A stretch of 64,000 bases of DNA, taken from Apus apus. Taxonomy: Eukaryota; Chordata; Aves; Apodiformes; Apodidae. Every line of letters starts with the position of its first letter. Position 1 is the stretch's first letter. Below, in pieces: positions 35,891 to 49,200 of the stretch. The stretch is taken from positions 97,083,440 through 97,147,439 of the forward strand of contig NC_067284.1 of the NCBI RefSeq assembly GCF_020740795.1. Direction: 5' to 3'. The position numbers and the translations under genes are program-made. Under the pieces are notes generated by a model. That model saw only the letters and a list, made by a program, of their open reading frames with translations. It did no database searches and was not told the origin of the DNA.

Positions 35891-38725
35891 CGATCCTCAC
35901 AAACTGCACAAACTGCCTGTGATTCCCTTGAGACTCAGCTTACAGACTGCTATTCCTATCCTTGAACGCATGGGATATTTAGGATTTACAAACAGGCATT
36001 TTTCCTGTCTATGATATTTTCCTAATGTTTGTGCTATTACTGTCTGTGACTGCCTTACAAGTATTTCAGAGAGTTTGTTGTTTACTGGGAGGACTGCTCT
36101 TTGTGGACACATTACTTGGAGTCAAAAGGAAATTCCCTAACATCTCTTTAAAACTAACAAGCAATACACTGAAACTATAGCTACCTCTACAGCTAGAGCT
36201 CAGAGCTTGAGGCTATGAACAGAAGCTTTGTGTGAAATATCTCAAGGGAAGCAAGGCACAGCAGGTAACGCTCTGCCCTCCAGTTCATCTGCAAAGCAGA
36301 GGGGAGACAGGGCATGTATGCCCTGCAGCTATTCATCAGCCAAAAATGCAGTCAATTCCAAAGGGCTACTGACACTTGATTATGTGACCCTCCAAATTCT
36401 TTGCTTCCTTGAATTATCACAACTTGTTTTTCCTCTTAGCCCTAACTCTACTTAAAGAATTAATTATTAAAAGTTCCTGTGATTTTCTACCAGTTTTCCC
36501 CTGCCTGTTTGATCAGCTTAACCTCCACTCCTCTCGCAGTTCATCACTTTCTCACGCTCCCTAGACTGAACATTTCAAGAGGTGAGAGAAAATAAAAGGG
36601 CATGACCATAAGGAACAAGATGGAGTCATTCCACTTCACCACATCATTTTTGTGACTATTCCCTAGAATTCCCCTGGGACATTGAATGAGGTGTACAAAT
36701 TCTGCTTGCACTCTGCAGAAGACAGGCTGTTCTGCCCTAGGTCTCAGGGAATTGGGAAAGGCATTCAAACAACCAAGGGAAGCAGGGGCTTCAGAGTGGC
36801 AAAACAGCTGGCCAAATGTACATGTCAGATTGCAACTCAAAGCATGCCAAGTGCTACCCTGTATGCTTTTGATAAAGCACTTTATTAAGTGGAGCTGACA
36901 TCATTCAAACTGAACTCTCTTCCTTGCACTCCCCTCTCCCTCCTAACCAACTCCTTTCAAACCTCCCTACCTCTCCCTGAGTTTTTAAATACGACAAGAA
37001 ACAAACACAGGTCTCACCTGTGACTTTTTGCCTGGCTCCTTCAACAGACTGCTATTCCACAGGTTGATCCTCACAGGCTATCTACTACCCTTTAAATAAT
37101 ATCTACTTCCATGAGGTCACCAATAGTTGGCTGGAAAAAAGGAGACAAAGTCAGGATGAGATCCTTGTTTCTCACAGTGACACTCACTAAATTAGTCTTT
37201 CTACAATGTTTTCTTTTAAAAGAAAACAAAACTATCTTTCATCAGAAAATTAAAAACCAAAACCAGGGACTGGCTGATGAAAAGCTGTCTAAAGCATGCA
37301 GAGATCTGCACTAACAGGTCTGAGCAAACTACCAAATTATCACATAGGTACACTGATTACCATCAAGTAAGTTATGTCACCAAAAAGCACAGTATCAGAA
37401 GAGAGAAGGCAGTGTTATGGAATCTGTCAGGCCTGTTGCAAGTAACAGCTCATCCTGGTACCCCAAAAGTGTGTTCCATATCTTTTTCTACTCAGAAACA
37501 GCCATTATGGACACTAAGCCTTGAAAAGCATGCATACTTGTGCCTGTCCAAGTTTGGATCTCAGACATTGAAGATACTTTGTCAACAATGAAAATCCTTT
37601 TAAAGAAAAAGGTTAATGTTACACTTTTCTGGAAAGGAAGCTTCATTTTTAGCTCCTACAAACACTGGAGTTCAGCTTGTGGCACTCTCCTTTGACCACC
37701 CTTCCCTCATACCAGCTCAAATGATGACATGTCAGAAAAGTAATCCTACGTGACAGCAAATAATGTGCTTGTATTTTCTTGTGGCTTTTTTATTTCTGTT
37801 ACATAGGACAATATATTCTAAGTAAAAACATTTAGCTCACAGAAAAATTTACATTGTGTGTCATAGCTTAAAAACCTCAACTTAGCAGTAACTTAGAGAC
37901 ATGCTCTGTATTTCTTCACAATCAAAAAGAATCCTGACTGCTAATTTGGGCAATGGGACTACTACTGCTCAAACTGCAAGTTTTCTGCAGTATTTTTTGA
38001 AAATCTATGAGTTTTCAATTTGTTCTGGTGTTTTTGTTTTTGTTTTCTGCTATTTACGCTTATATTTTGGGCATATTCCACTAGACTTTTAGTAAAGCAT
38101 AAAAATCTGTCTTGGTATTAAGCTGCTATGGAGAATATATTAAGAAGTTTCTAGTACACCCACAGGAAAAAATCTGCTTCAGTGTGGACTGGTACAACCT
38201 CAATTGCCAAAGGTTGCACATGAGCACATACAAACACACAGACACACACACACACTCAGAAACAACAGAGGGTAAGAACGAACTTCAAGAAGCAGCTTGA
38301 GAAAAAAAACCAACAAACCTGAAATGACCAGTCATTAATTAAAAATATGGACAGCCCTAAATATAAGTGCAACTTCTAACGTGGTACTTTCCCATGTATT
38401 TTACCATTTGTCAAGTTCTCCAGATCTATTCATTCAAACTTATACCTAATACCATTAAATTATTACAGCATTTTAAAATTTTGTTTAGAAGTGCAACATA
38501 TGTACGTCTTCTAATTTTTTATACCATATGTATCTCATTCTAAAATTAGAGGTTTCCACAGTCATTAAAAAGCACGTAGACAAAATATTTTATGGTATCT
38601 ATAATAAATGCAAAGAAATCAATACAAACAAAACTTTGCTTAGCAAACTGTACATACATAAATATGTTCTTTGTTTTTTAATTCGACATTCAACATTTTT
38701 CCTCATAAAACCTTTTGCCATCTTA
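35891..38725. other. ESR1-SYNE1 intergenic region, second part
   Basis: No gene is recognisable. It holds a CA-rich tract (38228-38258) and TTTATT hexamers (AATAAA on the minus strand) at 36881-36886 and 37789-37794, which could be distal SYNE1 poly(A) signals. Part of this stretch may therefore belong to a longer SYNE1 3' UTR. Confidence 0.6.
38228..38258 (+). repeat. (CA)n microsatellite, imperfect
   Basis: ACAAACACACAGACACACAC-type dinucleotide repeat of about 30 bp. Confidence 0.85.
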
Positions 38726-38731
38726 TTTATT
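38726..38731 (-). promoter_or_regulatory. SYNE1: Candidate SYNE1 poly(A) signal
   Basis: TTTATT on the + strand is AATAAA on the minus strand, about 610 bp past the SYNE1 stop codon. The following minus-strand sequence has modest G/T-rich stretches. It is the nearest clear hexamer I found. Use is inferred; later hexamers exist. Confidence 0.35.
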
Positions 38732-39340
38732 ACACCCATTTTTTAAACCTTAAAAAAGTGCTTCTCAGATTTACACCTTGTGCATCCAAAGCAGAAGTTA
38801 GAACACCATGCCTGAAACAGAAACGACAGGGAATATTACACTGCCATACAAGATCCTTTAAAATTGTATGTTACAAATGCTCTAAAATGTCTTTAGCATT
38901 GGTTATTTTGTTTTACTGCAGATACTGAGAGGGTATTTGACAAAGTCTAGGTAATGGCTCATTTAGAGCAGCACACAGGAAAGGATCTACAGTATCAAGT
39001 CCTCAGCTATGCATAGTACAGGGCAACGACCTGGATATAAATTGGCTAAAAGATCCAGAATGCTGGACAGAAGGACATTTTCTTCACACGTTACATTCTC
39101 CTTAGTACCCAGGAAGTGAGTATTGAAATGATGCTACTCAGGTAATGCGTTGTGCAGTTTGATACTGATATACTGATGCTTTACTAGCTGAGTGGCCAGC
39201 AGAGATGGATATGGATGCAGCAGTGGCTACAGCAGGTAGATAAAGCTGCCACACTGAATCCTGTCACCCAGGATTTAAAAAAACCACCCTGCCTCCCTGC
39301 TAGCGCTCCAGCAAGGTCCCTGCTGTCTCACAGGTCTCCT
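38726..39340 (-). other. SYNE1: Probable proximal SYNE1 3' UTR
   Basis: The interval between the SYNE1 stop codon and the first AATAAA on the minus strand. It has no repeat element and no other gene. The boundary is inferred from the hexamer only. Confidence 0.4.
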
Positions 39341-39581
39341 TCATAATGGAGGTGGACCATTCATGTATTTTAGCATGGGGTGGAAAGAGCGGGCAAAGTT
39401 GTTGGCCATAGTACAGCTGTAGTCCTCCTTGGTCATTGGCACCAGGCAAGCCAGGCCGATCAGGAGCAGCAAGAGCAGCTGAAGCGGCAGAGCGGCTCTC
39501 AGGACTCTGAGGAAGAAGGATGGGCGCCGCCATGCCGGCCTGGCCTCAGAAGGGGAGAAACCTGAGCCACCTCTTGTGGAC
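39341..39581 (-). CDS. SYNE1: SYNE1 last coding exon: KASH domain
   Basis: The acceptor TTCTCAG precedes 39581. The first base completes an arginine; 79 codons and TGA (39341-39343) follow. The sequence reads STRGGSGFSPSEARPAWRRP, then a basic stretch, the transmembrane helix LPLQLLLLLLIGLACLVPM, and a luminal peptide DYSCTMANNFARSFHPMLK ending NGPPPL. IGLACLVPM and the final PPPL identify nesprin-1 rather than nesprin-2 (PPPT). The cysteine 23 residues before the last residue is the known KASH cysteine that can form a disulfide with SUN proteins. The PPPL end fits the SUN pocket. Confidence 0.98.
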
Positions 39582-42500
39582 CTGAGAAAAGAGGATGGAC
39601 AGGTGAATACACCAAAACATTACTGAAGCAGAGGTTGCCCTTGGGCACTCAGCCTTCCCTAATGGCTGATTTACAATTTGTACATTTTTAGACTGGTAAC
39701 TGCAGAGGTATTTTTCACAGAACATACTATTTCTCCAACACTTATTAAGAGACCCTGTATTTCTAGACCGAGTAGGAAAACACCAAATGATCACAATTTA
39801 ATGGGCTTTGTGACCCCACAGCCCCTTCATCAAGTAAGGGGAAGATTCTCCACTTAAAGCACTGTGCTCTAGAGAAGTGGAAAACAAAAGGTAGGCCATA
39901 GCTGTCATGAATTTAAAGCACAGTGGCTAAAAAGGAAGCCTCCTTGTTTAAAATGGCAGTTGTATTTGGTTTTCAGAAGTTTCTACATGTGTTTTTGTAT
40001 ACAAGGGTATAATGCATTAAGATTCAGTTACATCAAACTTCAATTAATCAACCCAATATGCAGTCAACAGGGACTAATTTTCTACTAAGTACATGATATT
40101 TTGAATCTTGCACTGAATCAGCAGTTGAAATCTATTTGCTCAATTGACTTGACACCATCACCTTCAGAATGATTTTCTCCCTTTTTTCTTTGGATCTGAC
40201 TTGAAATAGCATATAACTATTACATGTCAGGGAAAGGTGAGACCTAACACAAATATTTCCAAAAGGACACTTCAAATTAATAATAAAATACAGTATGTTT
40301 TTTCATGAACGATAAAGACATAGATTTAACATTTTCCTTTTTGACTCAAAACTGCCAGAGCTCAAATATATGGATGACAGGTTTTGAGAGAGGTGGATGA
40401 CTGAAGAAATTATACAAGTTAAAATTTGATGGTCTCAGTGTGCTCTTAAATGGCATGGGAAAGTATTGTATTTTAGCACTAGCCACAAATGGAAGGACTT
40501 AGAGACTTCAAATAATTTGCTTTAAAAACTCCTCCATTAAGACATTAGGTCACAAATTTTGTCTTAGACATTGCTATAAAACATCTGCATAGCTATGAAG
40601 CCCCAAAAAATCTACAGTTTGCTAGGGTTTAAGAGACAGAAATGCTTATAAGGATGGATTTAGTCTCAACTTGAAGGTATGGGAGATCAGGCTTCTTGGC
40701 TGCAGTCAAATGCTCCCCAGTAAAGCAAACAGGGAGAGAGAGTTCCTTAGTGATTTCTTGCCTTCCCTTTGTCCTTTTGAGCCTGTTGCCCAGATAAACC
40801 TGAATCTGTGTAAGAAAGCATGCAAAAAACAAAATAAAATCTCCAAAACTACATCAGGCTTGGAAAGGGTCCCCTTCCCACATGTTCAGAAAAGAATTCT
40901 TGCTATGCTTGAGATTATTTTTGTCTTGTTGATACATGTGTATCAACCCACTATGAAGACTTCAAGAAAGCCAGACAGATTTGCTAAAGTTTAGATGACC
41001 AACAGACACACAAGCCCTCAGGTATGCTAAATGATTAACTTGATTTAAGTATCTCAGGAAGGAGTGGTGATCAAAACATCAGACCGCATGTAGATTGAAT
41101 CCGCGTTACTGTAGCCCAGATGGAAAGCTTCTTATTGCATAATGTAAGATCATGTATTATAAAGAACATATTGAAAGGATATGGCACATTTAACAGCATC
41201 AGAGCATACCATATTAAAGTTGAATTAGATCAGGACTTCAAATGTCTGAGAATGCCAAGATAGAAAGTTAATGGACTGAGGTAGGAACAAAGGGAACAAG
41301 GAGTACTTAATTACTGTCCAAGCATTTGATTGCACAGTCTACCTATTTAGAAGGCTCTCATTGTGCAAATGTTTAAGTCCCAATCAAGAAAGGCCACATT
41401 GCTGCAGCTTGTGTTTGATAATGAGCAAAGTCTGAATTTTCCTCATTGACTCAGTTACCCCGGGGCAACACTGGATGTCAGGAGGGAAATTTTCAAAAAG
41501 CAGAATAGAAAGGGAGCAAGCAAAGTTAGCATCTAGTTTTTCTGACTTTTTCCTTTACTATCACAATCCAGCACTTTTTGTTTTGTGTTTTATCCCCCCA
41601 AAAAGAGTGGAATGAGTAGCCTGCATGGCTGATTTCAACAAGGAACAAATTTCTTTCCGAAATTAAACGAATCACGGCAAAGATTTTCAAAACACTTTTT
41701 CCGCAGTGAAGTAGGGTGTTGAAGAATAGATACTGCATAGAAATAATTAAACAAGCAAATAATGAAACATGAAAACATCTTCGGAGGGGAACTTCTAAAA
41801 AGTTTGAGTGTTCCAATGCCTGTGTTTATTGCAGGTATGCCTCTGAAATCTATGTAACTGGCTAAAAAAATGGAATGGCTCAGCCTAGAGTGTTTAATCG
41901 ATTTGGCAAGGAAAGACAGATAAAACTATACATTGACAATAAAAAAACGCTCACTATTCATAACGGCCAGAACTCCTGTTTACTCCAGCAGGAAAAGGGA
42001 GATCTGAAGTACTGTGAAAAAAGTTGTAATTTCTTTTTCTAGAGCTTGCATCTTTAGCTGTCTCCTAATTGCTCCACCATTTGTCACACTGGTCCCTGCT
42101 TCAGAAGTGCAAGAAGTAAGGCCATCTGCTACTTGCTCCATGCACAATTCCTACTAACTAGATGAAAGTGGAAGCACAGCTGTAAACCTGGCCAAAAATA
42201 AGCTTTTCCATGTCAAGAAATCTCAACTTAAGAACAACTCATCATTCAAGCAGAGCTGATAGGAGTAAATAAAGTGAGCTTAATGGGGAAGTGACTGATG
42301 GAATGCAGACAACAGACTTACATTGAAAAAGGTACTGCTGGGCTACTAGGATGTTCTTACTGGACTTAATTAAGGATGAGTCTTGTTTTAATACCTTTAT
42401 GAAAAGACTATGGCACAAAATGTAAGAACAGCAAATTTCATCTGTATGATGACAGAAGTTGACAGACTTTAAATACAAAATAGGATCAGCTTCAGAAAAA

Positions 42501-43791
42501 ATGTGGGTGAATACAATAGGTCTAAAAGTATCTCAAGATTATAGTGTGTCTTCTGCTAGAAATTTGGAAGTTCACACTGTGAAGATAACGGAGAAAATCT
42601 AGAGCCCTTTGACACAGGAAAGCCACAAACTAATAATGTGGCTTGTGAAAGCTCTGAAAAGGGATAAAAGAAATTTTAAAGTATATTTCAGTTCAAGATT
42701 TCCAGACAAGAAAATGGGTTGTTTTAATGATGTTCTATAAACACTGGTCAGATCTCACCTGGTGCAGTTTGCATTATTTTGGTTAACATACTTCTGAAAG
42801 TTGACGTCAAACTTATACAAGTTTAAAGGTGTCAGAAAAACGGAACCTTTCTCACATGAACTAGAAGAGCTGAGATAACCAATATGTTCTGGTTTGGTTT
42901 GGTGGGCTTTTTGGTAGCGGGCAAAGGGCCCCAGGAGTGGCTTCGGTAACAAGCTGAGAAGCTTCCCTTGCTCCAAACCCAGCCAAGGAGCCATTAGAGG
43001 GACAACAGATGCACCTCAGTGATTAACATGTGAAAAAAAAATGAAATGAGACCTGAGCAGAAAAGCACCTAGGGGAGAAGAGCTGTGTTGGGGAAGGAGA
43101 GCGGTGCTGGTGGTTGGTGAGGAAGAAGAAGGTGCCTGAGCAGAAGTTTCCCTGCAACCCATGGTGAGGCGGCAGCTGTCCCCCTGCACTCATGGGAGGA
43201 ATATGGTGGAACATTCCCTGAAAGTGCCAGGAGGGATGAACTTGGCCAATGGACTTGGATTTTGTGGCCAGTGGACTCTCATTTGCTGCCAGCGGACTCT
43301 GATTATGGAAGACCCCGGCACCAGGGGAGTTGGCTGTTCCCAAAGCAGCCTGTGACTCTGTGAGAAGCCCACGCTGGAGCAGCTCCGGACCTCCTGGGAA
43401 AGACTCATGAAGGAGAGGTTTGTGGAGGACTCTCTCCCATGGCAGGGAAACAGGGAAGGACTGTAAGGAATCCTTCCTCCTGAGAAGGAAGGAGCAGCAA
43501 GAACCACCAGCCTGTGAACTGACTCTAAACCCCATCCCCTGTCCCCCTGTGCTGCTGGGGGAAAGAAGGGAGAGAAACTGGGAACAAAGTGATCTGGGCC
43601 CAGGAAGAAGGGAGGGGTGGGGTAACATATGCAAACCCTGCTCTTTGTGTTGTATGTGTCCTGTGTGTGTTTGATTTGTGTGCAATTAAATTATTTTTTC
43701 CCCAAGTTGAGTCTGTTTTGCCTGGAACCTTAATCAGTGAAGAAGCCTCCTTGTCCTTTGTCTCAACCCATGAGCTTTGTCCTCCTCATAC

Positions 43792-43824
<33 letters not shown>

Positions 43825-46252
43825 GAGGGGAGCTGAGTGAGTGGCCATGTGGCTGTTCCTTTGTTGTTGTGTTGGGCCCAAACCACGACACAATATTAAA
43901 CCTGAGAGATATTAAAATTACCCTCTATAAAATAGTGCAGAACAGACAGAAGGAGGGTGAACAGTTGTTACAGGAAGAGATAATATTGGCAGAAAACCAA
44001 ATTACTACATCTAGCCATGGATATATGCAAGGTGGAAATTATTGTACGTCAGATAATCAGAGACATAAAATTTGATAACTATCTTCAACTTTTTGTTCCT
44101 ACTGATTCTAGTTTTTGAAGAGTTATGAAGAAGGTATGATGTCCTGCCCACAAGAACTGGCCATGATTCCTCTTAGTGTCCTAAGAGACTATCTACAAGT
44201 GACCTAGTTTCCTGCATTGTGACTTCAACCACTATTTTAATCTTTTTAACATTTTAATCACTTAAAAAAACATCCACAAGCAGAGATCTGGGTGTGCATT
44301 TATGGCAGCTCTATTAAACGGATGAAGAAAGAGGAGTTCCTTCTTGGACTTGCTTTCACATCTTGCACACCATTACTAACATCTCTTGAAGGAACCTTTA
44401 GTTAAATCCACAACATAACAATTAGTTCAATCTTGTATCCTGCTTAGCATCATACCATCCACACTTGTCTTTTTGCTGTGATAACGGGGGACGTAAAACA
44501 ATGTAATACTTGTTATACACAAAACAACACCCCTCTAATTTTTAAATAAACTTCACAACCTCCAATGTGATAAACCTTTTAAAATTTACTTTAGTTCTCC
44601 TGTATACTAATCCCTAACAGGATTTGCTGATCCAGTGCAAGATCAAACACAAAGTACTCTGATCAGAGGCATGTCAAAATATTACAGAACACAGTGACAG
44701 CCTGTACTTCTTTATCAGTTAAAACCACATTATGCATCAACCACAACCTGTCTGGCTTGCGCATTTGATTAAGTTTCCTATTGAACAGTGACTCATTTGT
44801 ATTCCATGCTTGTCTGAATGACAAATTGAACATTGTGTTGCACTGCTACAAGATGTGTTAATAAACAGTGCTGGAAAGACTTGATCTGAGAGGTGCCGCA
44901 CCAATGCCACTGCTAGAATAGAGTTTGATCTCAAAGCTGCAAAGCACTGCAAGCTACTCTTTGAGCCAGCAGCTCACGCCTACAACCAGAAACCTTCTTG
45001 AAAGGCTGGCAGAGGTGGTCTGACTATACAGGAGAGCAGAAGAGCACACACAATATGTTTCTTGAGTACAACGTTGCTAGTGCAAGCATGCTGATCGGCC
45101 AAAGACATCCTCCATTCCTCCTAGCTGTTCATGGCTGCAGAGTAAAGCCCCACTCATCCCTTCTCCCACTCCCTAGAAGAAATAAAACTCCAAGATTCAT
45201 AGAAGACTGGATTTGGAAAAATTAATTATCTTTCTCCATCAGACAGAAAAATGGATTGTACAGATTTCCCGCTTTCTGTGTGGTTTCCTTTTGGTTCAAA
45301 GAAAAAAAATGATCATTAGAAATAAGGCAGCTTCTTGGTACCAGAGGAAGCAGTGAATGATACTCTATCCATTCTATTTGCCATGTTATGTGGTTTTGCA
45401 ACTCTGCCATTTTACTCAGAGTCAATAATGACACATATAAAGCAAACTTCCTGTTTTTTTAAGAAGTGTTTATGTAAATATCTACATGGCAACTAGTTTT
45501 ATTCTTTCTTCATTTATATTTGAGACTAATTTTTCTGGATAAAGCCTTGATTGTGCTAATAAAAAACCCCAATATTCTTAAGGTATTTATTGTCTGCTTG
45601 GTTATTGCTTAATTACTGTATTAAATGAAGTGTTGCCTTCTTTCTAACATCAAATCTTTCACTTCAACAGGAGTTATTTTAAAAATGAATTAGTTAATTT
45701 TTGATCTATAGAGAATAATCGAGATTAAGGACTTAACTATAAGAACAAATATGTTTTCATCATACTTTCTGATTATTTTTGGTGTTGCAATGCATAAGAT
45801 GCTGGAATAGCAAAAGATGTCCTCTTTCTACATATTGACCTGCTCATTTACTTTTTTAATATTTTTTTTTACCCTCAGACTTCATAACTCTAGAAGCTGG
45901 TGAACTTATCAGTAAATAGTGAAGGTACACACATCACACTGACAACAACAAAGAATGCAGAAGCACTGTTAGCTGCAGAGATGACAGGTTGCTGGAGACA
46001 AAGTGGAAAGCAAAAAGCTGTAGCTGCAAGCCTGCTCTCTACTGGCCAGAGATGGGGCAGTGCTGCCTCCGAGCAATATGTGGATGCAAGCACTTGGCAA
46101 GAGTCATGGCAATGTTAGCATGTCATATTGCAGTCGTCTTCGGAGGGGAGAGAAAGTGACTCAAGTCTCAAATTCTGACTTCTAATTTTGAGCGTTAAGT
46201 ACTGAAAACCCACAAACTGAACAAAGCACTTCAGGGAAGAAAAAAAAAAAAG

Positions 46253-46283
<31 letters not shown>

Positions 46284-49200
46284 GGATGTTAGTATGTCTC
46301 ATCCAGATCTGTGGGTTTTGTGGATTCTAGAATATGGTATTGGCCTACTACCTGCCTTAATTTAATATCTAGAGGTAAAGAGGATGATAAAAAGTGTTTG
46401 CCATGAACCTACTGGTATTTCTATGAAATTATGCCAAAATAAAATAATCATTAAATATCATAAGTGCAAATACACACTCACCCCAATCAAGCACATGAAA
46501 AATAAATGTCAATTGCATGTCATTCCTGGGAAGCAAAAGTTATAGATGTTCAAGGATTGGCCAGTATTTCTATTTAACACAGAATTTGAAGTATTTGAGA
46601 GGCCCTTTTGCCAAACTACTTTCAAAAGGGAAGTTTTTCACTTGTTTATGTCCTGGCCACCTGACAGAGTCAGTGTGGACCGAGAGGAATCACGGCCAAT
46701 TTAAATCATCCTCTTGTGGTTCTAGAACAGAGTGCGGAAACCAGGAGAATAAGGTACCTGCTATGTGGACTGCTGACAGAGGGTCCAGGCTGTGAGAGAC
46801 TACATTTGCCCCGTGGCTGTTTGCAATGAACAGGGGGTAAAGAAAGAAGAATGTTCAGTCCAGGCAAATAAAGACAAGCTACTGATGAAACTAAATTAAA
46901 AGTGCAGCAAAGGAAACATAAAAAAAAAAAAAAAAATCAAATGAAGTGACTGATACTCATGAACCAAGGAAACTGGCTTTTCTTTGTGCCTGGCTGAGTA
47001 TGGAAGTGAGTGGAACTTACACAGTGAACTCGAAAATAACAGTTCAGTTATTACATTTATGAACAGTAGGTCTGGATTAAAAAAAAGTAATAAAAATCAC
47101 TAGAAATTCAGTTATATTTAATTTTGAAAATCATTAGAGAAAATTATTGAGTTGAATATGGGCAAATATAGGTATTTCAAAATGCAAATGCAGCAAATTA
47201 ATATTCTAATGGAAAAAAGTTCCAAAGGTCTCTTTTAATGAGACTGGCCTCTTTGACAACTGCGTCCCCTCCCACAATTTTGAAGGCCAAATAACTGTAG
47301 GTGCATTCTTGCACTCACAACTATTTGCTGGAATATTTAATGCCATTAGATGATTATAATTCTGATTGTACTTTTGGTATTAGTATTTATTCATTTAGCA
47401 TCAGTGTACTTGGCACTAAAATGATAAACAACATCACTTCAGTCTCCAAAATTGTGGGTGCAAAACCCAGAAGTTTGAAAACCAGACTCCAAGGAATCAT
47501 ACAACTTACATACACATCATGGGCAAAAATAATAATAAAAAAAACAGCAGTCATGTACATAAACACTATCAAATTAGAGATAGACAAATGCTTATTAAAA
47601 TGTTAAGAGGAAACCTATTATAATTTTATACACTCTTTAGACAAAGATTTTATGGCAAAATACTTCTCTATTTCCTTTTATGGTCAGGCATCCTCCAGTT
47701 ACATCTGTGATATCAGAGCTTGCATTAGTTATTTAAGTTTAAATATATAAGATAAAAGCATTGACCTCTGAAATAAAATTAAAGTTTATATTTATTTTTC
47801 CTTTTGAAAAGCCAGTATTCCTTTACATTCTCATACAAGCATCTAAAAGGAAACTAGTGAATGCAAAATAAATAAATCAATCAATTTCAAGAGCCATAAA
47901 ATTTATCAAGACAGAACTCAGGCTTTAAAGAAAATGCGAGTGGAAAACAAACAAACAAAATTAATGTGTATTTTTTTTTTTTATAACTGAGGAAAAAAGC
48001 AAAGTAAACAATGAACAGAATTGCAGAAAGTCAAAATAATTGCAGTTCCATTTTGGGCTCAGAGTATGGAAGTGTTAAGTACCAGGCATGTATTGCTATA
48101 TTTCTTGAATTTTGTGCCAGCGATGTAAATAGGCAACTCTAGAGTTGCCATCATATCCACTGATTAGGTCCTGTGCAACTAGTTCTTTTGAATAATGTTT
48201 TATGCCCTTCAGCTCTACTTAGTCATTCATCCAAAGTCTCAATAAGACCATCTGCAACCTTCATCAGAAATGACAAAAAACCTTATTGAGATTCTCGATG
48301 AAGCAGCTCTGAAGAGAAGGCCAAACAGAAATGGAGGACTCATTATACCAGACAAGACCAGACTTTGGGGTGCTGCCATCACTAGAGCAAAATACAAGAG
48401 ACACGACATGCCATACCACAGTAAACCAACCACACTGACAGCCCTGGTTTTAGATAGTATTTACCACTTCTGATTTCATGCAGGATGGGATATGCAGCAG
48501 GGTTGGGGAAAGCAGCTGTGTTTTGGTTTTTGGTTTATGCCATTTCCTGTCCTGTCAAGAGAGAGAAGGGGGCCTTCCAGCTAGCTAGAGCTACTGTAGA
48601 CATGGAGAGTTCCCACCCAGGAGGTTGCAGAAAACAGATTACATGAAATTACCGTTCTCTGCCTGCTTGGACTGCTTCTTCCAGATACAGGACTCACTGA
48701 GCCCGATGTGTCTAATTCATCAGCAGAGGACCATGAGGACAATTCCTAAAGTTCAGAAGGAATGGAGCTCAGAAACACAGCAACTAGTTCAGGTAAGCAA
48801 ACTAAAAAAAGACCCTGAGTGAAATCCCAGCAAGGTTATTTCCAAAGCAAATAAAGCAGGTAAATTTTGTTGCCAAATTTTACAAGACTAAGGCATTATG
48901 TGTTTTCTCTGTTATACCTGAAGGAAAAGAAAAGCAAACAGGTAACTGAAATTTAATTGCTTTTGGCGACACATTTTTCTGCCAAACTCGATACAAGGCA
49001 AAAAAACCCCAGTTGTTCTTTACTGGCTTTTAAATACAATAAGAGGTTGGTACCACCAGGACCTTACTTGAACAGGCAGAAATTCACTAGAAGGAGGGAA
49101 GAGCTGAGTTCTCATGCCTTATGTACTCTGCTTATCAAAGACTTTAAAAAGGTGACTAAATGAGAACCTTGAAACATTTACTTTATACCTGCCACTATGG

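Larger units (their letters stand above)
39582..46757 (-). other. SYNE1: SYNE1 intron before the KASH exon
   Basis: This 7.2-kb intron holds a complete solo LTR (42885-43890) with flanking CAATA duplications, and an A-rich tract (46237-46284). The rest is AT-rich with no exon that I could recognise. Confidence 0.85.

Noticed and set aside
43023..43685. 220-codon minus-strand open frame
   Set aside because: It lies entirely inside the solo LTR and is antisense to it. The composition (Pro, Ser, Gln rich) fits reading of LTR sequence, not a gene.
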